A program made the translations under genes and the position numbers. Below, piece by piece: positions 41,861 through 50,010 of a DNA stretch of 64,000 nt (its first letter is position 1; every line of letters begins with the position of its first letter). The stretch is from Dethiosulfovibrio peptidovorans DSM 11002 (GTDB lineage Bacteria; Synergistota; Synergistia; Synergistales; Dethiosulfovibrionaceae). The stretch is taken from positions 1,154,501 to 1,218,500 of the forward strand of contig NZ_ABTR02000001.1 of NCBI RefSeq assembly GCF_000172975.1, read 5' to 3'. The notes beneath the pieces are model-generated. The model was not told where the DNA came from. It ran no database searches and saw only the letters and a program-made list of their open reading frames with translations.

Positions 41861-43009
41861 ATGAGGTTTTTCCTCCATATCGTCTCGGTAGCCGTTGCGG
41901 TTGGACTGTTGTTCGGAACGGCTGCCTTTTCCGCCCCTATGACAGTGGCGATAGGGGATTTCAACGCGAGGGGAGCCAGCTACTCCGTAGGTCAATCAGT
42001 GGTGGAGATGCTTTACTCCAGACTGGCCGGTAACAGGGCCTTTCGATTGGTTGAGAGGGGCCAGCTTGATCAGGTGGCCAGGCAGCAGAGAATAACCATG
42101 TCCGGAATGGTGAGCCAGGAGAGCGCGGTCGAGATCGGTCGAATCGTAGGGGCCAAGTACTACGTACAGGGGGCCGTGAGCCACTTTGGGGTGCTTACCA
42201 TATTGACGGCCAGGCTGATGGACGTCGAGCGCCGAACGGTCGTGGCGGCCTATCAATCCATGACCGACGAGGGAGAAAAGGGCGTAAACCTGGCGGTTCG
42301 CACCCTCGCCGCCGACGTGTTGTCCTCCCTTACGGGACCGGCCCCTACCGGAAGCGCTATGGACGACTACAGGAGCTATCTGTACGAGGCGATGGCTTTC
42401 TACAACCAGGGGGATTACGGTCGATCCATAAGGTACTGGGACAAGATGGTGGAGATGAGTCCCAAGAATCCGACGCTGCGTTTTATAGTGGCGGCGATGT
42501 ACTACAGCCGGGAGAGATTTAGAGACGCAGAACTGTCGGCTAAGGAGGCGGTGGTTTTCGATCCCGGTTTCGCCGAGGCCTGGTTGTTGGCGGGGAAGAG
42601 CCTCTTCATGAGGGGAAAAGACTACGAGGCCACCGATTATCTGGAGAAGGCGGTAGACCTCCGGCCGGAATTGGCCGAGCCCTATTTTCTCATAGGTCAG
42701 GCCTACAAGAACAGAGGCCGCTTGGAGGATGCCATGGAGTATTTTTCCCTCGCCATAAGCAAGGACCCGGGTTACCAGGGGGCCTACGTCGCCATGGGGC
42801 AGATGTTGCTCGAGGCGGCCCAGCTGGACCTGGCCCGCAAGGTCTTGGCCAGGGCGGTGGAGCTGGACGGTACCGATCCAGGAGCCCGTTTCCTACTGGG
42901 GACTGCCATGGCTCTTGACGGAGACGACGAGGGAGCCCGAGGCCAGTTGGAGACTCTGAGGGTTCTGGATCGGGGGTTGGCGGAAAAGTTGGAGGAACTT
43001 TTGAGATGA
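41861..43009 (+). CDS. CsgG-like domain fused to TPR repeats
   Basis: A 382-residue secreted protein starting 3 nt after the previous stop. Signal peptide to about residue 25 (FSA-PM). Residues 27-155 are a CsgG/TolB-N-like domain (VAIGDFNARGASYSVGQSVV, LVERGQLDQVARQQRITMSG, GRIVGAKYYVQGAVS). From about 165 onward there are at least five tetratricopeptide repeats (AMAFYNQGDYGRSIRYWDKM, AWLLAGKSLFMRGKDYEATD). It resembles assembly or export accessory proteins of the outer membrane. It lacks the CsgG lipobox, so it is probably periplasmic. Confidence 0.8.
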   Translation: MRFFLHIVSVAVAVGLLFGTAAFSAPMTVAIGDFNARGASYSVGQSVVEMLYSRLAGNRAFRLVERGQLDQVARQQRITMSGMVSQESAVEIGRIVGAKYYVQGAVSHFGVLTILTARLMDVERRTVVAAYQSMTDEGEKGVNLAVRTLAADVLSSLTGPAPTGSAMDDYRSYLYEAMAFYNQGDYGRSIRYWDKMVEMSPKNPTLRFIVAAMYYSRERFRDAELSAKEAVVFDPGFAEAWLLAGKSLFMRGKDYEATDYLEKAVDLRPELAEPYFLIGQAYKNRGRLEDAMEYFSLAISKDPGYQGAYVAMGQMLLEAAQLDLARKVLARAVELDGTDPGARFLLGTAMALDGDDEGARGQLETLRVLDRGLAEKLEELLR

Positions 43010-43034
43010 GTGGGTATGGAGAGGGGAGATCATT

Positions 43035-43772
43035 ATGAAGAGGCTTTTTTCGGTAGTTTTGATCCTGTTATCGGTGCTGTTCGTTGCAGGTTGCGCCTTC
43101 GGCTGAAGCGGAGGAGGAGGCTCCTCCGGTGGAGGAGAGGGCGGGTCCTCCCGTTCGTCCGTTGCTACGAAGAAAGTCATGGCGGCTGCGGTGCAGTACC
43201 TCGAGGACGGCGACTGCGGCCGTTTCATGGCTGTCGCGAAGAGGGACCTTGACGGTATGGACGAGGCCGAGAAGGGAGGCGTGATGTACCTCATGTGCCG
43301 CTGTTACTTCAAGGACGGCGACTACGATAAGGGCAAGGCCCTCATAATGGACATACTGAAGACCCGTTACGATGCGGTGACCGATCTGTTAGGAGACAGG
43401 GAGAAGGTCCGTACCCTGGCCGCCGCCCTTTTCGCCGGAGAGGCCGGCAAGAGGGGAAAGGCCGAGGACGTTAAGGAGGTTCAGGCGGCCGTGGATAAAG
43501 ATTCCACACTGGATCGTCTGTTGGTGAGGGATTCCGAGGGAACCCTGGTCAGCAGGACCAAGCTTTCCTACGTCCTGCGGTTTCACGAGGCCCAGGCCTA
43601 CAAGAACAGCGACAGGGCCGAGCAGGCACTGTCCATACTCAAGGAACTTTCGTTCTCCTCCGGCAAGATCATGGTCGACGGGAAGATCGAGGGTCTCAGG
43701 GAGGCGGTGGACAGTATGACCGCCGAGATCACCGCCACCGCGATGGTCTGGTTTAAGAGGCTCTTCGTCTAG
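43035..43772 (+). pseudogene. TPR-like lipoprotein gene interrupted by an in-frame TGA
   Basis: ATG 43035 follows GGGGAG and encodes a lipoprotein signal, MKRLFSVVLILLSVLFVAGC, then AFG and TGA (43104-43106). The same frame then stays open to TAG at 43770: a Ser/Gly linker (SGGGGSSGGGEGGSS), then from residue ~49 a helical TPR-like domain (AAAVQYLEDGDCGRFMAVAK). One base change (GGA to TGA) in a glycine linker explains it best. Re-initiation at ATG 43179 would give a 197-residue protein without signal. Sequence error, true nonsense mutation or readthrough remain open. Confidence 0.75.
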
Positions 43773-44251
43773 TGAGATGGAGAGCTACGGCGGCGGCCTT
43801 TATAGCGGCCGTCGCCATAACGTCTCCCGCTTTTGCCGAGTTCGCCATGGCGGTGGCGGATTTCGACACGAACGGGGTTCCTTTCCATCTCGGAGCCGCC
43901 GTCAGCGACATTGTGAGAAACGAGCTTTCCACCTTGCCGGAGATAACCATGGTGGTGGTGGATCGAAACCACATCGTCAAGGCAGCGGGGGAACAGAAGA
44001 TAGGCATGTCCGGCCTGGTGGCCCCGGAAACGGCGGCGAAGGTAGGCAGGATCGTCGGTGCCAGGTACGTCCTTGTGGGGTCGGTCAACTCGCTCGGAGG
44101 GGAGATATCGCTGGATTCCAGACTGGTGGATGTCGAGTCCGGCGAGGTTATAGAGAGCTTTTCCGCCTCCTCCGACGCAGGTCAGGAAGGCCTGCCAGAG
44201 GCGGCTTCTTATCTGGCCGAGGATATAAAGATCGTCCTGACCGGCTCTTGA
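43772..44251 (+). CDS. Short CsgG-like periplasmic protein
   Basis: A 159-residue secreted protein starting with GTG that overlaps the preceding stop by one base. Signal peptide to about residue 22 (AFA-EF). The remainder is one CsgG/LpoB-like domain (MAVADFDTNGVPFHLGAAVS, DRNHIVKAAGEQKIGMSGLV, VGRIVGARYVLVGSVNSLGG), clearly paralogous to the N-terminal domain encoded at 41861. No lipobox. Probable partner of the TPR protein. Confidence 0.78.
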   Translation: MRWRATAAAFIAAVAITSPAFAEFAMAVADFDTNGVPFHLGAAVSDIVRNELSTLPEITMVVVDRNHIVKAAGEQKIGMSGLVAPETAAKVGRIVGARYVLVGSVNSLGGEISLDSRLVDVESGEVIESFSASSDAGQEGLPEAASYLAEDIKIVLTGS

Positions 44252-44286
44252 CCGGTTAAGCCCTATTTTAGAGGGAGGTGGTTTTA

Positions 44287-45498
44287 ATGAAAAGGTGCCT
44301 TTTGCCCTTTGTATTGTTCGCCCTGATTTTAGTGGTTGCCCCGGCCCTCGAGGCGGTGACAATAACCACGTCCGGCGGGGGCGGTGCCTCCGTCAGCCGT
44401 CCAGCCACTGGGGGTGGCGCCGCTCCCAAGGCGTCCGATAAGGGTACGAATGGTCCCGCTTTGCTGGACCTTCCGGCGGCGGAGAAGAACCGTCTGGCCG
44501 ATGCAGCCGAGCTGGCAAGGCTAACCGGTCTTCAGGCCAAGGATGCCCTCAATCAGCTCGTCGATCTTGATGGACGGAACGTCTCGGGGGCGGAGATTCG
44601 AGCCAAACTCATCTATGCCCAGGAGTGCATGGAGTCCATGGAGAAGGCGGGCAAGAAGCTGGAGGATTCGGCTAAGCTCGTCATGATGACCTGGGAGGGC
44701 CGCTTCGGGCCGGAGGATCGTTTGGCCGCCATGGAGGAGTTTCTGGGAGCGATGCCCGCTCTGGCATGGCAGGGAGTTTCGCCTCAGGGAATGGTGAACC
44801 AGGAGTTGGGAAAAATAGGCAGAGGAATGGAGCAGGCCTTCAGCGACGCTATGAGTAAGCTCCAGGCTGGAGGTCGGGCCATAAGCAACTTCGCCTCTAA
44901 GGTGGGAGGGGCTATCAAGAGCGGCGTCGGCAAGGTCACCGGAGCCGTCGGCTACGCCCATCACCAGATAGGCAAAGTGGTGGGGCAGAAGAACTGGGCT
45001 ACTATAATGGCCGGAACTAAGTTCACCGCTACGATCGTAGGAGTAGGGGTAGGTCTAGTTGTGGCCGCTCCAGCGACAACCGCCGGAGCTCTCGGTGCTG
45101 TAGCGATCTACACGGTAGGCAACGTAGGAGCGGCGGTCTCCTTCGCCAACGATATGGCGACGATAAAAGGCGGCTCCGGAGCGTCGGGACTCGACCAGGG
45201 ACTGACCAGGATAAACCAGGGGACCGCCGTCATAGGCATAGTCACCTCCGGGAGCGGTCCCGAGGTCGTGGTGAACGTCATAGGCGTTACAGGCAACGAG
45301 ATTATAGGGACAACCGACATAGGCCATATGACCCCGGAGGAACTCGCCGGTTATCTGGATGAAGACGAGAGAAAGGATTTTCTAGAACAGCTAGGCGCCA
45401 AGCCGACCTATCACGAGCCCACCGATACAGGAGGGGGCGGAGGTGAAGGTGAAGGCGGAGGTAGCGGTGGAGGTGGTGGAGATTGCGGTCGCCACTGA
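44287..45498 (+). CDS. Secreted Gly-rich protein with central hydrophobic segment
   Basis: A 403-residue secreted protein; ATG 44287 follows GGGAGG (a GTG 9 nt earlier is less suitable). Signal peptide to about residue 24 (ALEA-VT). It has a Gly/Ser-rich spacer, then a helical region (about 60-200). A long Gly/Ala/Val hydrophobic stretch follows near 235-285 (GVGVGLVVAAPATTAGALGA). The tail ends in a polyglycine run with a single Cys (GGGGGDCGRH). No family recognised. Last gene of the envelope operon; it could be its exported or membrane-inserted product. Confidence 0.6.
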   Translation: MKRCLLPFVLFALILVVAPALEAVTITTSGGGGASVSRPATGGGAAPKASDKGTNGPALLDLPAAEKNRLADAAELARLTGLQAKDALNQLVDLDGRNVSGAEIRAKLIYAQECMESMEKAGKKLEDSAKLVMMTWEGRFGPEDRLAAMEEFLGAMPALAWQGVSPQGMVNQELGKIGRGMEQAFSDAMSKLQAGGRAISNFASKVGGAIKSGVGKVTGAVGYAHHQIGKVVGQKNWATIMAGTKFTATIVGVGVGLVVAAPATTAGALGAVAIYTVGNVGAAVSFANDMATIKGGSGASGLDQGLTRINQGTAVIGIVTSGSGPEVVVNVIGVTGNEIIGTTDIGHMTPEELAGYLDEDERKDFLEQLGAKPTYHEPTDTGGGGGEGEGGGSGGGGGDCGRH

Positions 45499-45506
45499 CC
45501 TTTATA

Positions 45507-45535
45507 AAGCGGGAGGGGTCAATATCCTTCCGCTT
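45507..45535 (+). terminator. Probable terminator
   Basis: AAGCGGGAGG pairs with CCTTCCGCTT (one G-T pair). The downstream tract is only weakly T-rich, so termination may be partial. Confidence 0.5.
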
Positions 45536-45584
45536 ATCCTTTGACTAGACGGATATCCATGTTTTTTTACGTGGGTATCTCTCC

Positions 45585-45613
45585 TTGCGGATATTCGGGT
45601 ATTCAGGTATTCT
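45585..45613 (+). promoter_or_regulatory. Promoter of the Rrf2 operon with TATTC direct repeats
   Basis: TTGCGG (45585-45590), 17-nt spacer, TATTCT (45608-45613). Three TATTC units at 45592, 45600 and 45608 lie exactly 8 bp apart across the spacer and -10, a likely protein-binding array, possibly for the Rrf2 protein itself. Confidence 0.45.
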
Positions 45614-45640
45614 TTTTCCGAAATAGTGGGAGGAGATCCG

Positions 45641-46120
45641 ATGAACGGTATCTTTCAGGTTTCGGAGGCGATCTCCCTGGCCCTTCACGGTATGGGTATC
45701 CTCGCTCTGGCGGGAAAGCGTATGAGGATAAGGGAGATGGCCAAGGCGGTCGAGGCGTCCGAAGCCCATATGGCGAAGGTCTTTCAGAGGCTGGTAAGGG
45801 CTGGTTTGGTCGGGTCTGTCCGCGGTCCCGCCGGAGGGTTCGAGTTATTGAAAAAGCCTTCGGAGATATCGCTATACGTCGTCTATCGTGCCATAGAGGG
45901 GGATCTAAGGCCTAAAAGTTGTGTCCTGGGGCTCAGCAGATGTCCCTTCAGGGAATGTATGTTCGGGGACTTCCCCAACAGGGTCTACGAGGAGTTCACC
46001 GATCACCTGAAATCCAGGAGCCTGGGGGAGCTGGTTGGATTTGAAGACGAAACGTCCGGGAGGGGTTGGATAGATGGAAGCCAAGGTAATGCGCAGGATA
46101 ATAACCATAGACAAGGATAA
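45641..46120 (+). CDS. Rrf2-family transcriptional regulator
   Basis: A 159-residue regulator; ATG 45641 follows GGGAGGAG. The N-terminal winged helix (ISLALHGMGILALAGKRMRI, REMAKAVEASEAHMAKVFQR) is typical. Three cysteines in SCVLGLSRCPFRECM (C-x6-C-x4-C, near 95-108) match the Fe-S cluster region of IscR/RsrR-type members. It overlaps the ferredoxin gene by 47 nt. A sensor of redox or nitrosative stress is inferred from this kind of operon. Confidence 0.88.
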   Translation: MNGIFQVSEAISLALHGMGILALAGKRMRIREMAKAVEASEAHMAKVFQRLVRAGLVGSVRGPAGGFELLKKPSEISLYVVYRAIEGDLRPKSCVLGLSRCPFRECMFGDFPNRVYEEFTDHLKSRSLGELVGFEDETSGRGWIDGSQGNAQDNNHRQG

Positions 46121-46829
46121 GTGCGACGGCTGCGGGCTTTGCGCCGAGGCCTGCCATGAGGGAGCCATAAGGATGATCGACGGCAAGGCCGAACTGGTCA
46201 GCGAGAGCTACTGCGACGGCCTTGGAGACTGCATAGGCGAGTGCCCCAGAGGGGCGATAACCTTCGAGGAGCGAGAGGCCTCTCCCTACGACGAGGAGGC
46301 AGTCGAGAGGAATGTGGCCTCGACCTGTTCCTCCGGATGCCCGGGGACGATGGCTCGATCCATGGGGGGAGATGCCGCCGATATAAAAGAGCACCCTCTC
46401 GGAAACTCGGAGGGAGCGGTAAGGAGGGAATCGGCCCTACGAAACTGGCCGGTGCAGCTCAAGTTGGTACCGGAGAACGCGCCCTACCTGTCTGGTTCCC
46501 ATCTGGTGATAGCCGCCGATTGTAGCGCTCTGGCCCATCCTGACTTTCACCGTTCCTTTCTGGGGGACGGGAAGGTATGCCTCATGGGCTGTCCCAAGCT
46601 GGATGACGCCGGGGCGTACAGGGACAAGCTCGCCAGGATCATGGCGGCCCATAGTCCCAAGGCCGTGACGGTTATCCATATGGAGGTTCCATGCTGCGGC
46701 GGCATGGTGAGGCTGGTCGAGTCGGCCATAGAGGAGGCCAAGGCGGACCTGGACTACACAAGGATCAAGATCGCCATAGAGGGAGGAGAGCTGGAGCGGG
46801 AGAGCACCCGCTACAGATTCTCCCGTTGA
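46074..46829 (+). CDS. Two-cluster ferredoxin-domain protein
   Basis: A 251-residue protein. ATG 46074 follows GGGAGGGG and overlaps the regulator gene. The N-terminus has a CX2CX2CX3C motif (CDGCGLCAEAC) and a second set CDGLGDCIGECPRG, as in the ferredoxins that accompany Rrf2 regulators and hybrid-cluster proteins. The remaining ~150 residues contain conserved Cys motifs (LMGCPKLDD, VPCCGGM). Likely an electron carrier or Fe-S enzyme subunit in the cytoplasm; the partner enzyme is not in the window. Confidence 0.82.
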   Translation: MEAKVMRRIITIDKDKCDGCGLCAEACHEGAIRMIDGKAELVSESYCDGLGDCIGECPRGAITFEEREASPYDEEAVERNVASTCSSGCPGTMARSMGGDAADIKEHPLGNSEGAVRRESALRNWPVQLKLVPENAPYLSGSHLVIAADCSALAHPDFHRSFLGDGKVCLMGCPKLDDAGAYRDKLARIMAAHSPKAVTVIHMEVPCCGGMVRLVESAIEEAKADLDYTRIKIAIEGGELERESTRYRFSR

Positions 46830-46847
46830 CGGAAGGAGGAAATCCCT

Positions 46848-47180
46848 ATGTCGTACGAAAGCTACGGAGGAGATAAAGGTCCTTTTCGCATGGAGGATCT
46901 GGTCAAGGTTCAGGACGGTTCGGTGGTGAGCCGAACCGTGATAGATAGACCGGAGGGGACCGTGACGGCCTTTGCTTTCGACGGAGGGCAGGCTCTCAGC
47001 GAGCACTCCGCTCCCTACGATGCCTTGGTGCAGATGATCCAGGGAGCGATGGAGATAAAGGTCGGAGGCGTTCCCCACAGTGTGAAGGCAGGGGAATGGC
47101 TTATGATGCCGGCCGACGTTCCCCACTCGGTGGAAGCGATGGAGCCGTCGATAATGGTGTTGACGATGGTCAGAGGATGA
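46848..47180 (+). CDS. Small cupin-domain protein
   Basis: A 110-residue single cupin. The two cupin motifs are visible: LSEHSAPYDALVQMIQG (His/Glu-type metal ligands, near 52-68) and GEWLMMPADVPHSVEA (near 83-98). GGAAGGAGG precedes the ATG, 18 nt after the ferredoxin gene, so it is the third gene of the Rrf2 operon. Function unknown; small cupins often bind a metal and a small ligand. Confidence 0.85.
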   Translation: MSYESYGGDKGPFRMEDLVKVQDGSVVSRTVIDRPEGTVTAFAFDGGQALSEHSAPYDALVQMIQGAMEIKVGGVPHSVKAGEWLMMPADVPHSVEAMEPSIMVLTMVRG

Positions 47181-47203
47181 AGCGATTCCCCTTAAAGGGT
47201 TTC

Positions 47204-47231
47204 TTGACATGCGGTTCCCATAGGGTATAAT
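47204..47231 (+). promoter_or_regulatory. Promoter of the SAM riboswitch-metK unit
   Basis: TTGACA (47204-47209), 16-nt spacer, TATAAT (47226-47231): both consensus hexamers. Confidence 0.85.
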
Positions 47232-47248
47232 TTCGGATCGTACAATCG

Positions 47249-47356
47249 AACTCTTATCGAGAGAGGCGGAGGGACTGGCCCGATGAAGCCCGGCAACCTG
47301 CCCGTAAGGGCATGAGGTGCCAACACCAGCGACCGACAGGTCGAGTGATAAGAGGA
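47249..47356 (+). ncRNA. SAM-I (S-box) riboswitch
   Basis: P1 pairs CTCTTATC (47251-47258) with GATAAGAG (47347-47354). Between them are the S-box blocks GAGAGGCGGAGGGAC, GATGAAGCCCGGCAACC and GGTGCCAACACC, followed by GGAAGGA. It precedes metK and should reduce expression when SAM is high through the terminator at 47376-47412. Confidence 0.96.
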
Positions 47357-47375
47357 AGGACACCTAAGGACTAAG

Positions 47376-47412
47376 GCGGGACCCTTCCTCTACGGACGGG
47401 TCCCGTTTTTTT
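47376..47412 (+). terminator. SAM riboswitch terminator
   Basis: CGGGACCC pairs with GGGTCCCG followed by seven T. The loop contains CTTCCTC, which can alternatively pair with the 3' side of the aptamer, as an antiterminator switch requires. Confidence 0.9.
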
Positions 47413-47449
47413 CGGCCCGGAATACTATACCCTGTGGAGGTATCATTGC

Positions 47450-48652
47450 ATGAGCGAAAAACTTTTAATCTCTTCCGAGTCAGTCACCGAAGGCCATCCC
47501 GACAAGGTGGCGGACCAGATATCTGACGGAATACTGGACGCTATCCTTTCGGAGGATCCCATGGGGAGGGTCGCCTGCGAGACCCTGGTGACCACCGGTC
47601 TGGTCCAGGTGGCAGGAGAGATAACCACCAGCACCTACGTGGACATTCCCAGGATAGCCAGGGAGATAGTTAAGGAGATAGGCTATACCAGGGCCAAGTA
47701 CGGTTTCGACGGCGAGACCTGTGCAGTTTTGACCGCCATAGACGAACAGTCCGCCGATATAGCCATGGGAGTGGACAGGGCCCTGGAGCTTCGCGAGGGA
47801 GACATGACGGAGGAGCAGATCAACGGCATAGGAGCCGGAGATCAGGGCATGATGATAGGCTACGCCAGCGACGAGACCGACGAGTTCCTGCCCATGCCCT
47901 TCGCCCTGGCTCAAAGGTTATCCAGAAGGCTCTCCAAGGTGAGGAAGGACGGCACCATCGACTACCTCCGTCCCGACGGCAAGACCCAGGTCACACTGGA
48001 ATACGACGGGGACAGGGCGGTGAGGGTGGACACAGTCGTTGTGTCGGCCCAGCATAGCCCGGACGTCTCCCTCAGGGATATCCGAGAGGATCTCACCGAG
48101 AAGGTCATAGATCCGATCCTTCCCAGAGAACTCCTCAAGGGAGATATGCGCATCCTGGTCAACCCGACGGGGCGTTTCGTCAAGGGCGGCCCCATGGCCG
48201 ACTCGGGACTGACTGGACGTAAGATCATCGTGGATACCTACGGCGGCATGGTGCCCCACGGCGGAGGGGCTTTCTCCGGAAAGGACCCGACCAAGGTGGA
48301 TCGCTCCGGAGCCTACATGGCCAGGTACGCAGCCAAGAACGTCGTAGCGGCCGGATTGGCCTCCAAGTGCCAGATACAGGTGGCCTATGCCATAGGGGTG
48401 GCCCATCCTGTGTCGATTTTCGTGGAGACCTTCGGTACCGGAAAGGTCTCGAACGACATCCTGGTGTCTTTGGTTCGAAAGTATTTCGACTTCCGTCCCG
48501 CCGCCATGATAAGGGACCTGGAGCTCAGAAAGCCTCAGTACCGTCGACTGGCCGCCTACGGCCATATGGGGCGTATCGATCTTACCCCCGTTCCCGCCTG
48601 GGAGAGGCTGGATCGGGCGGCGGCCCTCAAGACCGACGCCGGGGTTCAGTAA
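47450..48652 (+). CDS. metK: S-adenosylmethionine synthetase
   Basis: A 400-residue cytoplasmic enzyme making SAM from methionine and ATP. Diagnostic blocks are [19 protein letters not shown] near 8-26 (ATP/substrate His), [12 protein letters not shown] near 124, and [20 protein letters not shown] near 268. Length is standard. GGAGG precedes the ATG. Controlled by the SAM riboswitch in front and closed by a bidirectional terminator. Confidence 0.97.
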   Translation: MSEKLLISSESVTEGHPDKVADQISDGILDAILSEDPMGRVACETLVTTGLVQVAGEITTSTYVDIPRIAREIVKEIGYTRAKYGFDGETCAVLTAIDEQSADIAMGVDRALELREGDMTEEQINGIGAGDQGMMIGYASDETDEFLPMPFALAQRLSRRLSKVRKDGTIDYLRPDGKTQVTLEYDGDRAVRVDTVVVSAQHSPDVSLRDIREDLTEKVIDPILPRELLKGDMRILVNPTGRFVKGGPMADSGLTGRKIIVDTYGGMVPHGGGAFSGKDPTKVDRSGAYMARYAAKNVVAAGLASKCQIQVAYAIGVAHPVSIFVETFGTGKVSNDILVSLVRKYFDFRPAAMIRDLELRKPQYRRLAAYGHMGRIDLTPVPAWERLDRAAALKTDAGVQ

Positions 48653-48660
48653 AAAATGTC

Positions 48661-48692
48661 AGAAGGAGCCGGGGGCGATCCCGGCTCCTTCT
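48661..48692. terminator. Bidirectional terminator
   Basis: A 13-bp stem AGAAGGAGCCGGG/CCCGGCTCCTTCT, with A-rich flank on the left and CTATCTAT on the right. It lies between metK and the convergent decarboxylase subunit gene. Confidence 0.75.
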
Positions 48693-48696
48693 CTAT

Positions 48697-49818
48697 CTAT
48701 CCAAGAAACGCCAGCAGCAGCCCTCCTGCCAGTACCGAGCCTATCTGTCCCGACACGTTGGCCCCTACCGCCTGCATCAGTATGAAGTTGCCCTTCTGAG
48801 ATTCCGCCGCCATCTGCTGAACCGTTCTGGCCGACATTGGGAAGGCCGAGATCCCGGCGGCGCCGATCATGGGGTTTATTTTGTCTTTCAGGAAGAGGTT
48901 CAGCCCCTTAGCGGAGAGCACTCCCACCGCTGTATCCAGCACGAAGGCCAGGAAGCCCATGGCCAGTATCAGCAGGGTCTGAGGCTGTATGAACCTCTCT
49001 CCCGTCATGGATGCCGATATCCCCAGTCCCAGAAGGATAGTGACTATGTTCGCCAGCTCGTTCTGGGCCCCCTTGGCCAGGCGGTCGACCACGCCGCTCT
49101 CTCTCAGCAGGTTTCCGAACATCAGAAAGCCGATCAATGCCGCCGAGGGAGGGGCTATCATCCCAGCCACGATGGTTACCGCTATGGGAAAGATTATCTT
49201 CTTCGCTTTCGAAACTTTCTTTGCCGAGTACGTCATGGGAAGCCGTCTCTCCTCCTCGCTGGTGAGGAGCTTTATAACCGGAGGCTGTATCACCGGCACC
49301 ATGGCCATGTAGGAATAGGCTGCCACCGAGATGGGCCCCAGCAGATGGGGCGCGAATCGGGCGGATACGTATATTGAAGTGGGGCCGTCGGCGGCCCCGA
49401 TTATCCCTATGGAAGCGGCCTCCTTGAGGTCGAAGCCTATGAGGAGGGCCAGTCCCATGGTGAGGAAGATGCCCGCCTGGGCGCTCAATCCGAAGAGGAA
49501 GGTCACGGGGTTCTGAAACAGCGGGGTGAAGTCTATCATGGCCCCTACGGCTATGAATATCAGTAAAGGGAACAGCTCGGTGGCTATGCCCATGTCGAAG
49601 AGCAGGCTGAGGGCGCCGTGCTGTATCTGCCCTCCCGCTACGTGGGTGATGGCGGAGGAAAGAGGTATGTTCACCAATATGGTGCCGAACCCCATGGGAA
49701 GCAGCAGGTTGGGCTCGTACTTTTTGACCACGGCGAGATAGATCAGTATAAGTCCTACTGCCATCATGATGGCCTGTTGCGGTGTGAACTGGCTCAATGA
49801 TTGAAAGATGGTTTCCAT
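48697..49818 (-). CDS. Sodium-pumping decarboxylase beta subunit (OadB/GcdB-like)
   Basis: A 373-residue inner-membrane protein with about nine to eleven helices. Family hallmarks are the Asp-containing GIIGAADGPTSIYVSARFA near 137-155 and GISAFPMSARTVQ near 328. These proteins decarboxylate a biotin-bound carboxyl group and export Na+. The alpha (carboxyltransferase), gamma and biotin carrier genes are not adjacent, so the subunit depends on genes elsewhere. The substrate (oxaloacetate, glutaconyl-CoA or methylmalonyl-CoA) cannot be told. Confidence 0.9.
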   Translation of the reverse strand: METIFQSLSQFTPQQAIMMAVGLILIYLAVVKKYEPNLLLPMGFGTILVNIPLSSAITHVAGGQIQHGALSLLFDMGIATELFPLLIFIAVGAMIDFTPLFQNPVTFLFGLSAQAGIFLTMGLALLIGFDLKEAASIGIIGAADGPTSIYVSARFAPHLLGPISVAAYSYMAMVPVIQPPVIKLLTSEEERRLPMTYSAKKVSKAKKIIFPIAVTIVAGMIAPPSAALIGFLMFGNLLRESGVVDRLAKGAQNELANIVTILLGLGISASMTGERFIQPQTLLILAMGFLAFVLDTAVGVLSAKGLNLFLKDKINPMIGAAGISAFPMSARTVQQMAAESQKGNFILMQAVGANVSGQIGSVLAGGLLLAFLG

Positions 49819-49899
49819 ATCGTAGCCTCCCGTTTTTTACCTTGATTATATAACAGGACGGCCCGAAGGGATCCGTTCAAGTATACAGGGGAGAGTTTC

Positions 49900-49928
49900 T
49901 TGACCCGATGGAACATTCTTACTATACT
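49900..49928 (+). promoter_or_regulatory. Promoter of the TAXI binding-protein gene
   Basis: TTGACC (49900-49905), 17-nt spacer, TATACT (49923-49928), with a leader of about 75 nt. Confidence 0.7.
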
Positions 49929-50010
49929 AAGATCGGTTTGAATACCATTATTCATGAGGCGCCGATGGAAAATCGGCAAGGGGAAAGAATATCCTAAAGG
50001 AGGTTGTGTA

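Noticed and set aside
43104-43106. TGA as a selenocysteine codon
   Set aside because: A GGAGGAG/CTCCTCC stem does follow the TGA, but it is a by-product of the Ser/Gly linker codons. Its loop does not match what I know of bacterial SECIS elements, and Sec in a lipoprotein linker has no evident role. Nonsense mutation or error is simpler.
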